A stretch of 64,000 bases of DNA from Wolbachia endosymbiont (group B) of Protocalliphora azurea (GCF_947251865.1 NZ_OX366394.1:930001-994000); one strand, 5' to 3'. Shown: positions 28,709 to 38,714, counted from the stretch's first letter. Notes: generated from the sequence alone by a model not told the origin. Made by a program: numbers and translations.

Positions 28709-30799
28709 TTATGATACTGAAGGAACTACTTTTTTGGTAGAAGGCAAAGCAGCAAGGAGCGAGCCAAAAGCGATAAGAAAGGATCCTAGCCAGATTATAG
28801 ACATTCCAGGTTTATAGTGCACTTTAGCTGCGATTTTGCTCTTACTCTTATCAATCTCTCCAATTACAACATAAATATCAGAAAATAAATTGTGGTAGAT
28901 ACTGCTTTCAACATTTTTCTGACCTTCCGCAAGGTAAAATCTATATTCAGGAGTTACTTCACCTAATATCTTATTATTCAGCAAATTCCTGATATCCATT
29001 GTACCCCTCACTGCATGGAAATTTTTTTCTTTTATTAGCTCAATATTTCGTAAAGTAACTTTAAATTTATTGACTGTTATGCTGTCTCCTATTCCCAAGT
29101 AGTTTTCTTTTTTCTCCTGCCAACCAACGGAATAAGATATACCAAGCACTAGAATTGCCACTCCAGCATGAGCAAGCATCATTCCATAGTAGGACTTAGA
29201 AACTCTTCTTGCTAATAAAATTGATTCACCAAATGCTACCTTAAATAAACAAATTCTTTTACTATATGCTTCTAAAACAAAGATTAATAATGCTATGGAG
29301 ATGGTAATTGATAGCACAATCATTAGCTCCATGTGAAAGATAAACGGCAAAATAGCTGCAGCACTACAAAATGAAAATCTATATTCACGGAATATTGGCA
29401 ATAGACTATTTCCCTGCCAACTGCAGTATTGCCCTATCATGGTGAGTACTAGAATAGCTAGTGCAATAGAGTTAAATAAAGAATTGTAATATGGTGCTCC
29501 AACTGAAATTAATTCACCGGTTAAATACTCAAGCACTGTAGGGTATAAAGTGCCAACGAACACGATGAAAAAGGCAGTGATGAATAATAAATTGTTCATC
29601 AGCATCATCGTAAGGCGTGAAAAGAATCTTCTACCTTCTGTCACTTGAGTAGCAGATTTCTTTTCAGATTCCAATATCGAATACTGGAAAGATGTGTGAT
29701 TCTTTCTCGTAAACACTACAAATATTACTAAGCTACTGACTGTAATTACACCAAGTAGAGCTAATATATACAGTCCATATCTTGGGTCATCTGCAAACGT
29801 GTGCACTGAGGTAAGTATTCCTGAGCGGACTAGAAATGTTCCAGTCACACTCAATATAAAAGTTGTAAGCGTAAGTAAAATAGCGAAATTCCTTAAAGTA
29901 TTGAAATTTCGTACAACGAGCAACAAATGTGTCAGCGCCACTGCAATTAGCCAAGGCATCAAAGAAACGTTTTCCACTGGATCCCAGAACCAAAATCCAC
30001 CCCAACCGAGTTCACGATATGCCCACCAGCTACCCAAGCTGATGCCCAAAGTGAGCAGCGACCAAGAAATAAGTACCCAAGGCCTGACAATTTTAGCCCA
30101 AACATTTCCTTCAGTATTTAAAATTAATCCAGCTATAGAGAGCGAAAAAGGAATGCTAAATCCAAGGTACCCCAAATATAATACCGGTGGATGAATAGCA
30201 AGGCCTATATCCTGCAATATCGGATTAAAACCCAGTCCATCTGTTTCAATGCCTGGCATTTTAGTGAAGGGGCTGGATTCAAGTAAAGTGAACAGTAAAA
30301 AACAAAAGCAAATCAAGCCTTGGGTGATAAGAGATATTTTTTTTAATTTACTACCATTAGTTCGTTCTGGTGTCATTCCAGTGCTTGACACTGGAATCCA
30401 GTTTTTATTACACTGCCATTTGATGTACTCATTTGCAATTAAATTGTCTGGATCCAAGTAGTCAAGCACTGGGATGACAGAAGGTATATAAATATCCATT
30501 AGTAATAAATACATGACAAGCACTAAGGTCCAAAGCAACATAGACCCTTCTTTATTTCCCCAAACACCACAAATCTTATAGATTAAAGGTTTTGTTGTGT
30601 GTGAGTGGTAATATACGTTTTCAAGTGAGAAATCATTTTTAATGTGGCAGTAGATCAAAATAGCCATTGATGCTGACACACAAAAAAATATGGCAGAGGA
30701 GACGAATCGGTAAGAACTAAACGGTAGAAACAAATACGTTAAAGATAACAAACAGGCTACCAATAACAATATATTCCCAAATTCAGGCATAAGATTCAT
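28709..30799 (-). CDS. ccmF: cytochrome c maturation protein CcmF with in-frame palindromic insert
   Basis: 696 residues, multi-spanning. The haem-handling tryptophan-rich motif of CcmF is clear: WAYRELGWGGFWFWDPVENV followed by SLMPWL, with flanking His-containing loops. CcmF, with CcmH, ligates haem to apocytochrome c in the periplasm. It is about 45 residues longer than typical because a palindromic repeat (30371-30479) is translated within it as about VIPVLDYLDP through WIPVSSTGMTPE, in the loop after the third hydrophobic segment. The reading frame stays open, so the protein probably tolerates the insert. Other ccm genes are not in the window. Confidence 0.95.
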   Translation of the reverse strand: MNLMPEFGNILLLVACLLSLTYLFLPFSSYRFVSSAIFFCVSASMAILIYCHIKNDFSLENVYYHSHTTKPLIYKICGVWGNKEGSMLLWTLVLVMYLLLMDIYIPSVIPVLDYLDPDNLIANEYIKWQCNKNWIPVSSTGMTPERTNGSKLKKISLITQGLICFCFLLFTLLESSPFTKMPGIETDGLGFNPILQDIGLAIHPPVLYLGYLGFSIPFSLSIAGLILNTEGNVWAKIVRPWVLISWSLLTLGISLGSWWAYRELGWGGFWFWDPVENVSLMPWLIAVALTHLLLVVRNFNTLRNFAILLTLTTFILSVTGTFLVRSGILTSVHTFADDPRYGLYILALLGVITVSSLVIFVVFTRKNHTSFQYSILESEKKSATQVTEGRRFFSRLTMMLMNNLLFITAFFIVFVGTLYPTVLEYLTGELISVGAPYYNSLFNSIALAILVLTMIGQYCSWQGNSLLPIFREYRFSFCSAAAILPFIFHMELMIVLSITISIALLIFVLEAYSKRICLFKVAFGESILLARRVSKSYYGMMLAHAGVAILVLGISYSVGWQEKKENYLGIGDSITVNKFKVTLRNIELIKEKNFHAVRGTMDIRNLLNNKILGEVTPEYRFYLAEGQKNVESSIYHNLFSDIYVVIGEIDKSKSKIAAKVHYKPGMSIIWLGSFLIAFGSLLAALPSTKKVVPSVS
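30371..30479. repeat. Wolbachia palindromic element inside ccmF
   Basis: Left arm TGTCATTCCAGTGCTTGACA... and right arm ...GTCAAGCACTGGGATGACA are near-perfect complements around a central spacer. This arm sequence is the common Wolbachia/Rickettsia palindromic repeat type, and related arms occur at 33202-33312. It is in frame with ccmF. Confidence 0.85.
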
Positions 30800-30945
30800 A
30801 TAATGATATTACTAATAATAAATTGGGAGTTAAAGTTTTAATATAGGAACAAAGTTAATCTTCAATTATATTAATAGTAAGTAAAAATTAAGCATTAAGC
30901 TTTTATACTTTATATTATATAACATTAATATTGTGAGGTAATATT

Positions 30946-32187
30946 ATGGGCACAACTAAGATTAGTGAATTTCTATTCAATATAAAAGGTAAAGTGGCAA
31001 AACAACATGCTGAACCAATAATTGAAAAAAATCTCTATACTATTTTAGGATTCAAAGATGTAGAAGATTTAGAACATAAGACAAGTAAGTCCGTTAACAA
31101 AAAAATTTGGCAGCTATTTATTGATTGCTTTACAAAGGAAATAGATTATGTAGCAACTAAGCAAGTTGTAAAAAACGTTGTTTGTAATATTGCCAAAAGT
31201 GCCCAAGGCAATGCTTTTACTGAAGCTGAAAGCTTAATCTTAAACGAAAAACAAGATAATAAAAAGAGAGAAAGAGCGATTAAAAAAGCTACTAGTATTT
31301 TAAAAAAAATCAATCCAGAAAAAGCCTTCAATGAACTTTCAGTAATAAAAAAACAAGCCGAAGATTTTTTACAAACCGATTTTTATAAGGCGCAGAGCAA
31401 ACCACTGCCAGGATTTGCTACATCTGGTGCACAGCTTTTTGCGGAAACTTTGAAATATATAGAAACACTAGAAAAATTATCAGAAGTTAAAAAGGAAGAT
31501 TTAACTAAGAGTTTCCTATTAAATTATATTAGTTCACTGAACAAAAAGTATCCTAAATCACAAGGTAAAAGGGAAGATGCTATACGAATACTATCAAGCG
31601 ATGAGTTGAAGAATTTTTATAATAAAGGTGTAGAGGAAGGAATACTACAACCGCTGGTATCATATAAAGAATGCAGAAATCTGTATGATAAAATGAGCCA
31701 AACAAAGGATGAATGTATAATCAAAAAAGAAGAACATGAGAAAGCAAGTAAGTCAATAACCAGTATAATTAGTGACATAAAAAAATGTAGAGAAGCAGTC
31801 CTTAGTTGCAAAAATTTTCAGAGCTCCTACATAAAGGAAAAAGCAGAACACCCATTTAGAGGCACCTCATGTCAAAAAATGATTGATATATATCAAGAGA
31901 GAATTGCTGGATATCAGGAAAAAATTCGTCAAAACCTAAACCAAATAAGAGCAATATTAAAAGATACGCCGCAAGATGTGGAAAAATTTAAGGAAATAAT
32001 CAATTGTGTGCATGAAGCAGAGCAGTATGATGAAATTTTTGATTCGGCTTTAATTTGTTTATCGAACATACAGAATAAGCTAGATATTCAACCAGAAAAT
32101 CCCCTAACAGAACTCAGAGCTTCACAAATCAACGTTGAAATTGAGCTAACTAGGCTCTGTGAACAAAATATTAGAGTAAGCATGTGA
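30946..32187 (+). CDS. hypothetical helical protein
   Basis: 413 residues, no recognised family, no signal peptide or membrane segment. It is very rich in Lys and Glu, and predicted coiled-coil stretches lie around 85-140 and 240-340. It has a few cysteines in the C-terminal half (KKCREAVLSCKNF). TGAGGT lies just before the ATG, the ribosome site shared with the ankyrin and lysozyme genes, and an inverted repeat follows the stop. It could be a secreted effector of the same class, but nothing in the sequence fixes a function. Confidence 0.65.
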   Translation: MGTTKISEFLFNIKGKVAKQHAEPIIEKNLYTILGFKDVEDLEHKTSKSVNKKIWQLFIDCFTKEIDYVATKQVVKNVVCNIAKSAQGNAFTEAESLILNEKQDNKKRERAIKKATSILKKINPEKAFNELSVIKKQAEDFLQTDFYKAQSKPLPGFATSGAQLFAETLKYIETLEKLSEVKKEDLTKSFLLNYISSLNKKYPKSQGKREDAIRILSSDELKNFYNKGVEEGILQPLVSYKECRNLYDKMSQTKDECIIKKEEHEKASKSITSIISDIKKCREAVLSCKNFQSSYIKEKAEHPFRGTSCQKMIDIYQERIAGYQEKIRQNLNQIRAILKDTPQDVEKFKEIINCVHEAEQYDEIFDSALICLSNIQNKLDIQPENPLTELRASQINVEIELTRLCEQNIRVSM

Positions 32188-32255
32188 GTGCTTCAACAAA
32201 ATTCAAAAAACCAATAAAGACCTCATAAGTCTTATCAAAATAGGAGATTTCTAAT

Positions 32256-32292
32256 AGTGGCAAATACCATGTATTTCTTTCAATTTGCCACT
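32256..32292 (+). terminator. inverted repeat downstream of the helical orphan
   Basis: AGTGGCAAAT ... ATTTGCCACT, a 10-bp perfect stem with a 17-nt loop, about 70 bp after the stop at 32187. There is no strong T-run, so termination is only possible. Confidence 0.45.
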
Positions 32293-32401
32293 ACCTAAAT
32301 CACACATTGTCTTCCAGAAGGAAAATTTTTGTTCCACTGGCAACCACCTCATGTATAGCTTTACTTTCATAATAAGAAAAATGGCAAAAGCAATTTTAGA
32401 T

Positions 32402-33082
32402 CTACTCTAATAAAAGCCTATTTTCCTTGAAACTAAAATAGCTACTAAATGTGATAATAATATGATCTATTAATTCTATTCCTATGCTTTTGCAAGCTTC
32501 TGCAAGCTGTCTAGTGAGAAACATATCGCTACTTGAAGGCTGTATATCTCCACTTGGGTGATTGTGGGATATTACAATCGATGTTGAGCCAATCAAAAGA
32601 GCGCGTCTTATGATCTCTCTAACGTAAATAGGAGTTTGATCTACTGTACCAAAGTTCTGCAGATCTTCCGCTATTAGACGATATCTTTTATTCATATAGA
32701 TGACGCGAAAATTTTCTTTATTAAGGCTTCCTATACTTACTTTTAAATAATCAAGCAAATTTTCCCAGTTATTGATTATAGGTAGGTCCTTTATTTCTTC
32801 TCGTGCAGAACGAACAAAAGCCTGTTTCACACAAAAGATAGCAGATATGGCTGCATTATTAACTCCTTCAATATTTTGCAGTGCTTCTAAATCGGCATTA
32901 AAAACTTTATTTAAACTGCCCAAATTTTCTATCAAACTCTTTGCTACTGGCTTTACATCGATTCTACTATATGCTGAATATAAAATGTGTTCTAAAATCT
33001 CATAATCAAGCAATGATTGTCCGTTATCTAAAATAATTCTCTCTCTTAGGCGCTTTCTATGACCTTTTTTGTAATCTTTCAT
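32402..33082 (-). CDS. radC: RadC-family (JAB1/MPN) protein
   Basis: 226 residues, standard RadC length. The N-terminal half contains an HhH-like segment (GVNNAAISAIF). The C-terminal half is the MPN/JAB metalloprotein domain with the metal motif SHNHPSGDIQPSSSD (H-x-H-P-S-G-D). Despite the name, a direct DNA repair role has been disputed; the family is widespread and of uncertain function. No Shine-Dalgarno site is obvious. Single gene. Confidence 0.95.
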   Translation of the reverse strand: MKDYKKGHRKRLRERIILDNGQSLLDYEILEHILYSAYSRIDVKPVAKSLIENLGSLNKVFNADLEALQNIEGVNNAAISAIFCVKQAFVRSAREEIKDLPIINNWENLLDYLKVSIGSLNKENFRVIYMNKRYRLIAEDLQNFGTVDQTPIYVREIIRRALLIGSTSIVISHNHPSGDIQPSSSDMFLTRQLAEACKSIGIELIDHIIITFSSYFSFKENRLLLE

Positions 33083-33769
33083 TATTCATGAATTGCTTAT
33101 CTCTTATAATAAGAAATTGAATTTTTAAGTAAAATATTTAATAAAACACATGAAGCATAATTGTAAATTTTTGAAGACAGCAAATGAAAGTAGCCCCTCT
33201 CTTGTCATCCCCTGCTCCCTCCTTCTTGTCATTCAAGTAGCCTCATCCCAGTGTCCCTTCTATATATCATCCCAGTGCTCCTTCTATGTCATCCCAGTGC
33301 TTGACACTGGTTTCTTACCAACAAAAACCTAGCATAACTTTTGTGCTCAAAAAATTTCCAGTATCAAGTGCTGGCCTGAAGCTTTAGCTGTAAATGTTAA
33401 GAAATTTACCAAGCGAAAAAAAAAGGCAAAAAAATCCCCGTGTAACGAGTTTTGACCCTATAATAATGTAAATTGGCGCTGTAATAATGTGCTAACGCTT
33501 AAAATAAGCGCGTTTTGGCTGAATGTAGAAAAAATAAAAAAGACATGCAGCCGCTATAATTTTTATGTAATTTGCCAATAAATATCTGAGTTTTTTACTG
33601 AATTTTTGTTGTTGAACCCGCGCGGATCGAAAACAAGGATAAATACTCTTATTGTCATAATAAGGGGGCTGGCGCAGTTTGTCAAGGAAGTTTTATGCGA
33701 GAGATCTATTGAAATGCTCGTGCAAAATCATACTATTAATTAGTACACTATAAATTTAAAATTATAAAT
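33083..33769. other. 687-bp gene-free region with palindromic repeat debris
   Basis: No protein or RNA gene recognised. 33202-33312 holds several broken arms of the palindromic element (TCATCCCAGTGTCC, TCATCCCAGTGCTCC, then TCATCCCAGTGCTTGACACTGG). 33340-33375 holds another fragment (TATCAAGTGCTGG). 33480-33570 contains AATAAGCGCGTTTTGGCTG and neighbouring GC-richer sequence that looks like a dispersed repeat. 33610-33690 (CCCGCGCGGATCG and GGGGGCTGGCGCAG) is unusually GC-rich for this genome and could hold a small structured RNA, but I see no tRNA, SRP RNA or tmRNA signature. Confidence 0.5.
33202..33312. repeat. degenerate palindromic element arms, clustered
   Basis: Three partial tandem arms of the TGTCATCCCAGTGCTTGACA type, related to the complete element in ccmF. 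Any short ORF through this region is only a translation of the repeat. Confidence 0.75.
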
Positions 33770-34876
33770 ATGTTAAGCAAATTAGTAACTTTGCTATTAA
33801 TTTTTATATTTCCTTTTTACTCATACTCATATCAGTTTAGAACCAAAGCAAAGCAAGCAATTGTCTTAGATTTAGCTTCAGACTCGTTCATTTTTGAACA
33901 CAATTCCAGGGAAAAAATGGCCCCATCTTCAATGAGTAAGTTAATGACTTTATATGTAGCTTTTGACTATCTAAAAGCTGGAATAATAAAAATGGAAGAT
34001 AAATTTCGAGTAAGTAGAAAAGCATGGGAAAGGAAAGGCTCTTCTATGTTTTTGAAAGAAGGTCAATTTGTTACGGTAAAAGAACTACTTGAAGGAATTA
34101 CAATTGCCTCAGGTAATGATGCATGCATAGCGCTAGCCGAGGGTATCGCAGGATCAGAAGAGAATTTTGTTGCTGAAATGAATGAAGTTGCACAAGATTT
34201 AAATCTTAATGATAGTCATTTTGTTAACTCAAGCGGGTGGCCAGATGAAAACCATTTTATGAGCGCAAAAGACTTGGTAACACTGGCAAAAAGGATTTTT
34301 ACTGATTTTCCTGAATACTATGATCTATTCTCTGAACAATATTTGACATATAACGATATTGTACAAAAAAATAAAAATCTTTTACTTTTCCATGATATTG
34401 GAGTTGATGGTCTAAAGACAGGTCATACAAGTGCTGGTGGTTATGGAATTATAGTATCTGCAAAACGGAACGATAGGAGAATTTTTGCTGTTGTGAATGG
34501 TTTGGACACCGAGAAAGAGCGAATAGAGGAAGCAAAAAGACTAATACAATATTCCTTAAATCATTTTAATACCAAGAAAATATTTGCTAAGGATAGCGTA
34601 GTTGAAGAAATAAATATTGTTTATGGAAAAGATAAAAAGGTGCCCGTTACAGTTGCAAACGATGTTACCATAACTTATAACCGCAGATTACATGATAAAA
34701 TTAAAGTGCGTATTGAGTATAAAGATATGGTACCCGCACCAATTAAAAAAGGTCAAGAAGTGGGCAAAATTTTTGTAGAAATACCTGGTACTGAGCAACA
34801 AACTATACCTGTTTATACAGCAAATGATGTGCAGAAATTGAGCTATATAAAAAAAATTTTTAGAAAGTTGTTTTAA
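33770..34876 (+). CDS. D-alanyl-D-alanine carboxypeptidase (S11 family)
   Basis: 368 residues with a signal peptide (about 1-21, LVTLLLIFIFPFYSYS). All three penicillin-binding motifs are present: SxxK as S54-M-S-K57, SGN at 114-116, and KTG at 216-218. A C-terminal beta domain (DacA-type PBP5_C, about 275-360) and a final basic amphipathic end (YIKKIFRKLF) suit membrane association. The enzyme trims the terminal D-Ala of the stem peptide. Wolbachia keeps lipid II synthesis although it has no normal cell wall, so this likely serves division or remodelling of a minimal peptidoglycan. Confidence 0.95.
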   Translation: MLSKLVTLLLIFIFPFYSYSYQFRTKAKQAIVLDLASDSFIFEHNSREKMAPSSMSKLMTLYVAFDYLKAGIIKMEDKFRVSRKAWERKGSSMFLKEGQFVTVKELLEGITIASGNDACIALAEGIAGSEENFVAEMNEVAQDLNLNDSHFVNSSGWPDENHFMSAKDLVTLAKRIFTDFPEYYDLFSEQYLTYNDIVQKNKNLLLFHDIGVDGLKTGHTSAGGYGIIVSAKRNDRRIFAVVNGLDTEKERIEEAKRLIQYSLNHFNTKKIFAKDSVVEEINIVYGKDKKVPVTVANDVTITYNRRLHDKIKVRIEYKDMVPAPIKKGQEVGKIFVEIPGTEQQTIPVYTANDVQKLSYIKKIFRKLF

Positions 34877-34908
34877 TCAGCAAATGTAAGTTAAGGAGAC
34901 CTGAAATA

Positions 34909-36249
34909 CTAATCTACTTTCAACCTCTCAGCATGTAAACTGCGTGGTAAAGATTCCAACTCTTTTGCAGCAGTGAGTTCTTTATTTTTTGCATGTATAC
35001 CAAGCTTATTGAATTCTCGGGCAGCAGGAAACACTCTTGCCTCAAGCGAACCAGCAGTTTTATTGTAATGATCAACAGCACTTTTTAAGCTTCTGCGTAA
35101 ATTATCAAAATTTTCGCCCATTGTGCAGATTCGCTCATATAAAATATGGCCTAGTTCACTTATTTTCTTTGCATTTTCAGCTATCATCTCTTGCTTCCAT
35201 CCATAGGCTACTGCCCTAAGTAGCGCGATTAAAGTGATTGGTGTTGCAATAATTACTTTTTTTTCTATTCCAATTTCTATCAAAGCTGGTTCACATTCTA
35301 GTGCTGCACTGAAAACCCCTTCTCCTGTTAAAAAAAGTACCACAAGCTCTGGCGTATTTTCAAATTGGTTCCAATATTCCTTTCTGCCTAGATCATTTAT
35401 ATGTTTTTTTATTGCCAGAGAATGATTCTTCAATTTTTCCTTTTGTATCTGTAAATCATTTTGCGACATAGCATCCATGTAAGAATCAAGTGGTACTTTA
35501 GCATCTATTATTATTTGCTTTCCTGATGGCATTTTTATTATCAAATCAGGACGCAACAAATTGTCCTCATTTTTATCAATTACTGAAGCTTGAGTCAAAA
35601 AATCGCAATATTCAATCATTCCCGCCATTTCTACTACTCTTTTTAGCTGCATTTCACCCCATTTTCCCCTAATGTGAGGCTTCCTCAGGGCGTTAGCAAG
35701 GCTAGAAGTTTGACTCATTAATGCTCCAATTTGCTCCCTTAAACCTTCATAGGCCCCTACCCTCTCCTTCTCTAGGTCACGTATTTCACTATCGAATTTT
35801 TCTAACTTTTCTTTTATTGGAGTGACAACTTCGTTGATCGTTGCTTGCCTTTTTTTGAAATCACTTTCTGTTTCTTTTAGCTTACTATCGATTACTTCCT
35901 TCGCTAAATTCAGAAAATTATTGTTGTTTACCTGCAAAGCATCAAGAGAGAGAGCTTTAAAAGTGTTTGTAAGCCTCTCCTCTGCTTTTGTTAGTAATTC
36001 TATTTCCTTTTTCTTTTCCTCACGCTCTTTTTGTAGAATTACTTCAAGCTCTGCTTTTTTGACTTTCAACCCAACTATCTCTTCATCCTTATTCAGTAAA
36101 GTTCGCTTTGCCTCTTGAAGCTCACGCTCTAATTTAAGTTCAAGATTTGCTTTCTCCTCACTTAGCTTTCTATTCTTTTTTACGACGAAAAAGAGAAATA
36201 ACAGTAAAAAAAGAAAATTTAACCCGAGAACTATAGAATTGAGAAGCAT
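34909..36249 (-). CDS. rmuC: DNA recombination protein RmuC
   Basis: 446 residues. A membrane anchor at the N-terminus ([19 protein letters not shown]) is followed by a long coiled coil (about 25-160) and the RmuC domain with a PD-(D/E)XK-like core: [39 protein letters not shown] and [16 protein letters not shown]. RmuC limits DNA inversions and recombination at repeats. Convergent with the D-Ala-D-Ala carboxypeptidase. Confidence 0.95.
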   Translation of the reverse strand: MLLNSIVLGLNFLFLLLFLFFVVKKNRKLSEEKANLELKLERELQEAKRTLLNKDEEIVGLKVKKAELEVILQKEREEKKKEIELLTKAEERLTNTFKALSLDALQVNNNNFLNLAKEVIDSKLKETESDFKKRQATINEVVTPIKEKLEKFDSEIRDLEKERVGAYEGLREQIGALMSQTSSLANALRKPHIRGKWGEMQLKRVVEMAGMIEYCDFLTQASVIDKNEDNLLRPDLIIKMPSGKQIIIDAKVPLDSYMDAMSQNDLQIQKEKLKNHSLAIKKHINDLGRKEYWNQFENTPELVVLFLTGEGVFSAALECEPALIEIGIEKKVIIATPITLIALLRAVAYGWKQEMIAENAKKISELGHILYERICTMGENFDNLRRSLKSAVDHYNKTAGSLEARVFPAAREFNKLGIHAKNKELTAAKELESLPRSLHAERLKVD

Positions 36250-36522
36250 CAGAATACAGAAAAAACCGCACTCACAATACTATCTAATTTTTCTATATAT
36301 AAAAAAGAAAAAAGAGAATCAAATGAGGTACTCTTTTGTGAAGGATTTGGTTTACTAATTAATAATCGCCTACACTTGGATTAGTGACATAATGTCTTTT
36401 TATTAAAAATCTTATATAATAGTTATTTTTATCATATCAAATAGCACATATATTAACAACTCGATTTTACTCTCATTGCTTACTATTTACCACATTACAA
36501 CACTTACAAACCGGTTATTTCA

Positions 36523-37683
36523 TTAAAAACTTAGCTTCAGCCCAGCCAAAAGCACATACCCGGAGTTATTACTTTCGATTTCAGGTTCTTTGGTACTAAA
36601 TTTTACAATATCGAAGTAGTATGAAGTGCCAAGAGCTAATGGATATTCAAGACTGAAAGCCTGTGATGTTAATTCGTTTGTACCTTTGCCTACAATATCC
36701 CTGCTACTACTAAAATATGTTAAGCTCACTTTACGAGAATCAGAATGATAAGCAACACCTGCATTTATATAATTCATATTACTTGTTTCAGGACTACGTT
36801 TCTCACCAGATTTACCGCCATTACCGTACGAAAAAATGCAATCAAGTTCAAAAAGTTTTAGCTTCAAGCCAAAATTCCAGTGTAGCAATTGATTACGGCA
36901 TTTATAATTTTCAGAAGTACCATCCGAGCAATCAGTTAAATTTTCTCTTGCAAACTCACCAGTAAAAGCAGTAGTAAAATTTATTTCATCTGATAAGCCA
37001 TTTTTATAGGAAAGACCAGCGGCTATTAGATTGTTATATTGCAAATTATTTTTTCCTGGAACATAACTGAGTCCAAGTTGAAAGTTATAGATTTCAGGAG
37101 AAATATAGTTTATCGTTGGTTGTTTTAACTTCAGCTCTAGTCCATTATAGTCGCTGTAAATATTGGGTTTTACCCAAAATACCTCATCTTTATCATACCC
37201 AGGATCATTATCTTTTTTTTCATTACCGTGCAAATTTGAGTAATTTGTCCAATGACCATTTATTCCTCCGGCAGCTGTGTAAATTTTTGAAGTGTTAATT
37301 AACATACTCTGACTAACTAAACTTCCTTTACCATATTCAATTGATCCAAATTCCTGGTTCTTTATGATAAAATACCACTTCTCCATTTCTAACTTTTCTA
37401 TGTCTAGTGCCTTTAAGTTTGCAATACCAGAAACTCCTACCTTAACATTAAACCCCAGTTGTGTATTTGGATAAACTTGCTGCAAATAAAGAAAGCGCAG
37501 GTCTGAATAGCTTGAGGTCTTGTCTTTTGTAGAGCTAAAAGAATCTTTATTGAAAGCGTAGCCAAATCTTAAATCTACTTTTCCATCTAGTTCTACATAA
37601 AACATCTCCTTATCCAGAATTACCCTAGCGTTAGCACTTCCTCCCACAAGTAATGATAAAAATAGTGTGATTAGTAACCTCAT
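36523..37683 (-). CDS. porin-like outer membrane beta-barrel protein
   Basis: 386 residues. Cleavable signal peptide (LLITLFLSLLVGGSANA), then alternating hydrophobic strands throughout (IEYGKGSLVSQS, HWNFGLKLKL, INAGVAYHSDSRKVSLTYFS). It ends in Phe (VLLAGLKLSF), the signature for BAM-dependent insertion. This suggests a 16-18-strand general porin in the outer membrane. The closest named family (Rickettsiales porin, gram-negative porin family) cannot be fixed by eye. No Shine-Dalgarno sequence is clear. Confidence 0.8.
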   Translation of the reverse strand: MRLLITLFLSLLVGGSANARVILDKEMFYVELDGKVDLRFGYAFNKDSFSSTKDKTSSYSDLRFLYLQQVYPNTQLGFNVKVGVSGIANLKALDIEKLEMEKWYFIIKNQEFGSIEYGKGSLVSQSMLINTSKIYTAAGGINGHWTNYSNLHGNEKKDNDPGYDKDEVFWVKPNIYSDYNGLELKLKQPTINYISPEIYNFQLGLSYVPGKNNLQYNNLIAAGLSYKNGLSDEINFTTAFTGEFARENLTDCSDGTSENYKCRNQLLHWNFGLKLKLFELDCIFSYGNGGKSGEKRSPETSNMNYINAGVAYHSDSRKVSLTYFSSSRDIVGKGTNELTSQAFSLEYPLALGTSYYFDIVKFSTKEPEIESNNSGYVLLAGLKLSF

Positions 37684-37783
37684 AGGTAAGCTTAAATTCT
37701 TAATATAAGCTTAACAGAAATAAAAAACAATCCTTATATTGTGTAGAACTTAGATACTACAAACCAATTAATGACAAAAGCGT

Positions 37784-38587
37784 TTAAGCATTCTTCACAC
37801 TATGTTTTTGAATTATATTTCCATAAATAATTGATATGCTTGATAGTTTTCGCTTTAATAACTGCTTGTTAATGGAAGAATGTATACGATTAACTATTTT
37901 AGATGTGTTATTTGCATCACAGTTCATCAAAATAAAAAGTACCTTATTCTCATCAATACATCCTAAAAAATCATCACTACGGCAATTTTTATAAAAATGT
38001 TCTATGATAATTTTTAGTGTATCATTTTCCTTATTACAACTGCTGTTTAAACCTATTATTCCTATAACTGCATTAATTTGATATTCAAAGGCAAAATTCA
38101 ATATGACATATAACTCCAAAATCGTTGAATCATTGTCTGGTATATCAAACAAGTTGTGTTTTCTATATTTCTTACCCATCAGATATTTATCCCTAAACAT
38201 TGCTAGCTTATGAAACAGGCTAATGTCACGTATCAATAGCTCATAATTAATCTTGCTATTAGTAAATTGCGTTGTGCGAAAAACTTTTACCTTTGTTTTT
38301 ATATCTTCTCCTTTAGCGTCGATTAAAGAAAAGCCTATCACTTTTGGCAATATATCGGGCAAATCGCGCCCATCTTCAGTATACTCCAAATAGCTTTTCA
38401 TATCTTCAGCTGCTCTTGCACTTAAAATATTGATTAACGGCTTATTAAGTAAATTCCCTTCTTCACATTTTAATAAATTCCTTGCTGCTTGATTGAGTCC
38501 CAAGATTAACACGTTTTTTTTCTCATTATCCTGAGAAACAGATATCACAGCATCATCTTTCCTTCTTGCCGTTATAAAATCTTCCAT
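37784..38587 (-). CDS. PAS-domain protein with a degenerate GGDEF-like domain
   Basis: 267 residues. About 5-120 reads as a PAS sensor (LGLNQAARNLLKCEEGNLLN then KPLINILS). The C-terminal half (about 150-255) has the layout of a diguanylate cyclase: CRSDDFLGCIDENKVLFILM at the place of R-x-x-D-x-x-x-R-x-G-G-D-E-F, then a helical end. The GGDEF residues are replaced by CIDEN, so it should not make cyclic di-GMP. It could be a regulatory pseudo-cyclase. Soluble, no membrane segment. The PAS call is fairly good; the GGDEF relation is inference from the pattern. Confidence 0.6.
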   Translation of the reverse strand: MEDFITARRKDDAVISVSQDNEKKNVLILGLNQAARNLLKCEEGNLLNKPLINILSARAAEDMKSYLEYTEDGRDLPDILPKVIGFSLIDAKGEDIKTKVKVFRTTQFTNSKINYELLIRDISLFHKLAMFRDKYLMGKKYRKHNLFDIPDNDSTILELYVILNFAFEYQINAVIGIIGLNSSCNKENDTLKIIIEHFYKNCRSDDFLGCIDENKVLFILMNCDANNTSKIVNRIHSSINKQLLKRKLSSISIIYGNIIQKHSVKNA

Positions 38588-38714
38588 GCTTTCATTCTAT
38601 AAAATGTATTTACCAGTATAATAAAGTTGTATTAAGATTTATTTACCTATTGATATACTTAATCAAGTATAGGCAAGCATAACATAACCAGCTATTTCTA
38701 AGTGATGATAAAGG

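Noticed and set aside
33150-33332. Short plus-strand frame of 60 codons
   Set aside because: It only translates palindromic repeat arms and has no ribosome site.
33600-33700. Possible tRNA, SRP RNA or tmRNA in the GC-rich spacer
   Set aside because: No cloverleaf, no SRP tetraloop motif and no tmRNA 5' consensus could be found.
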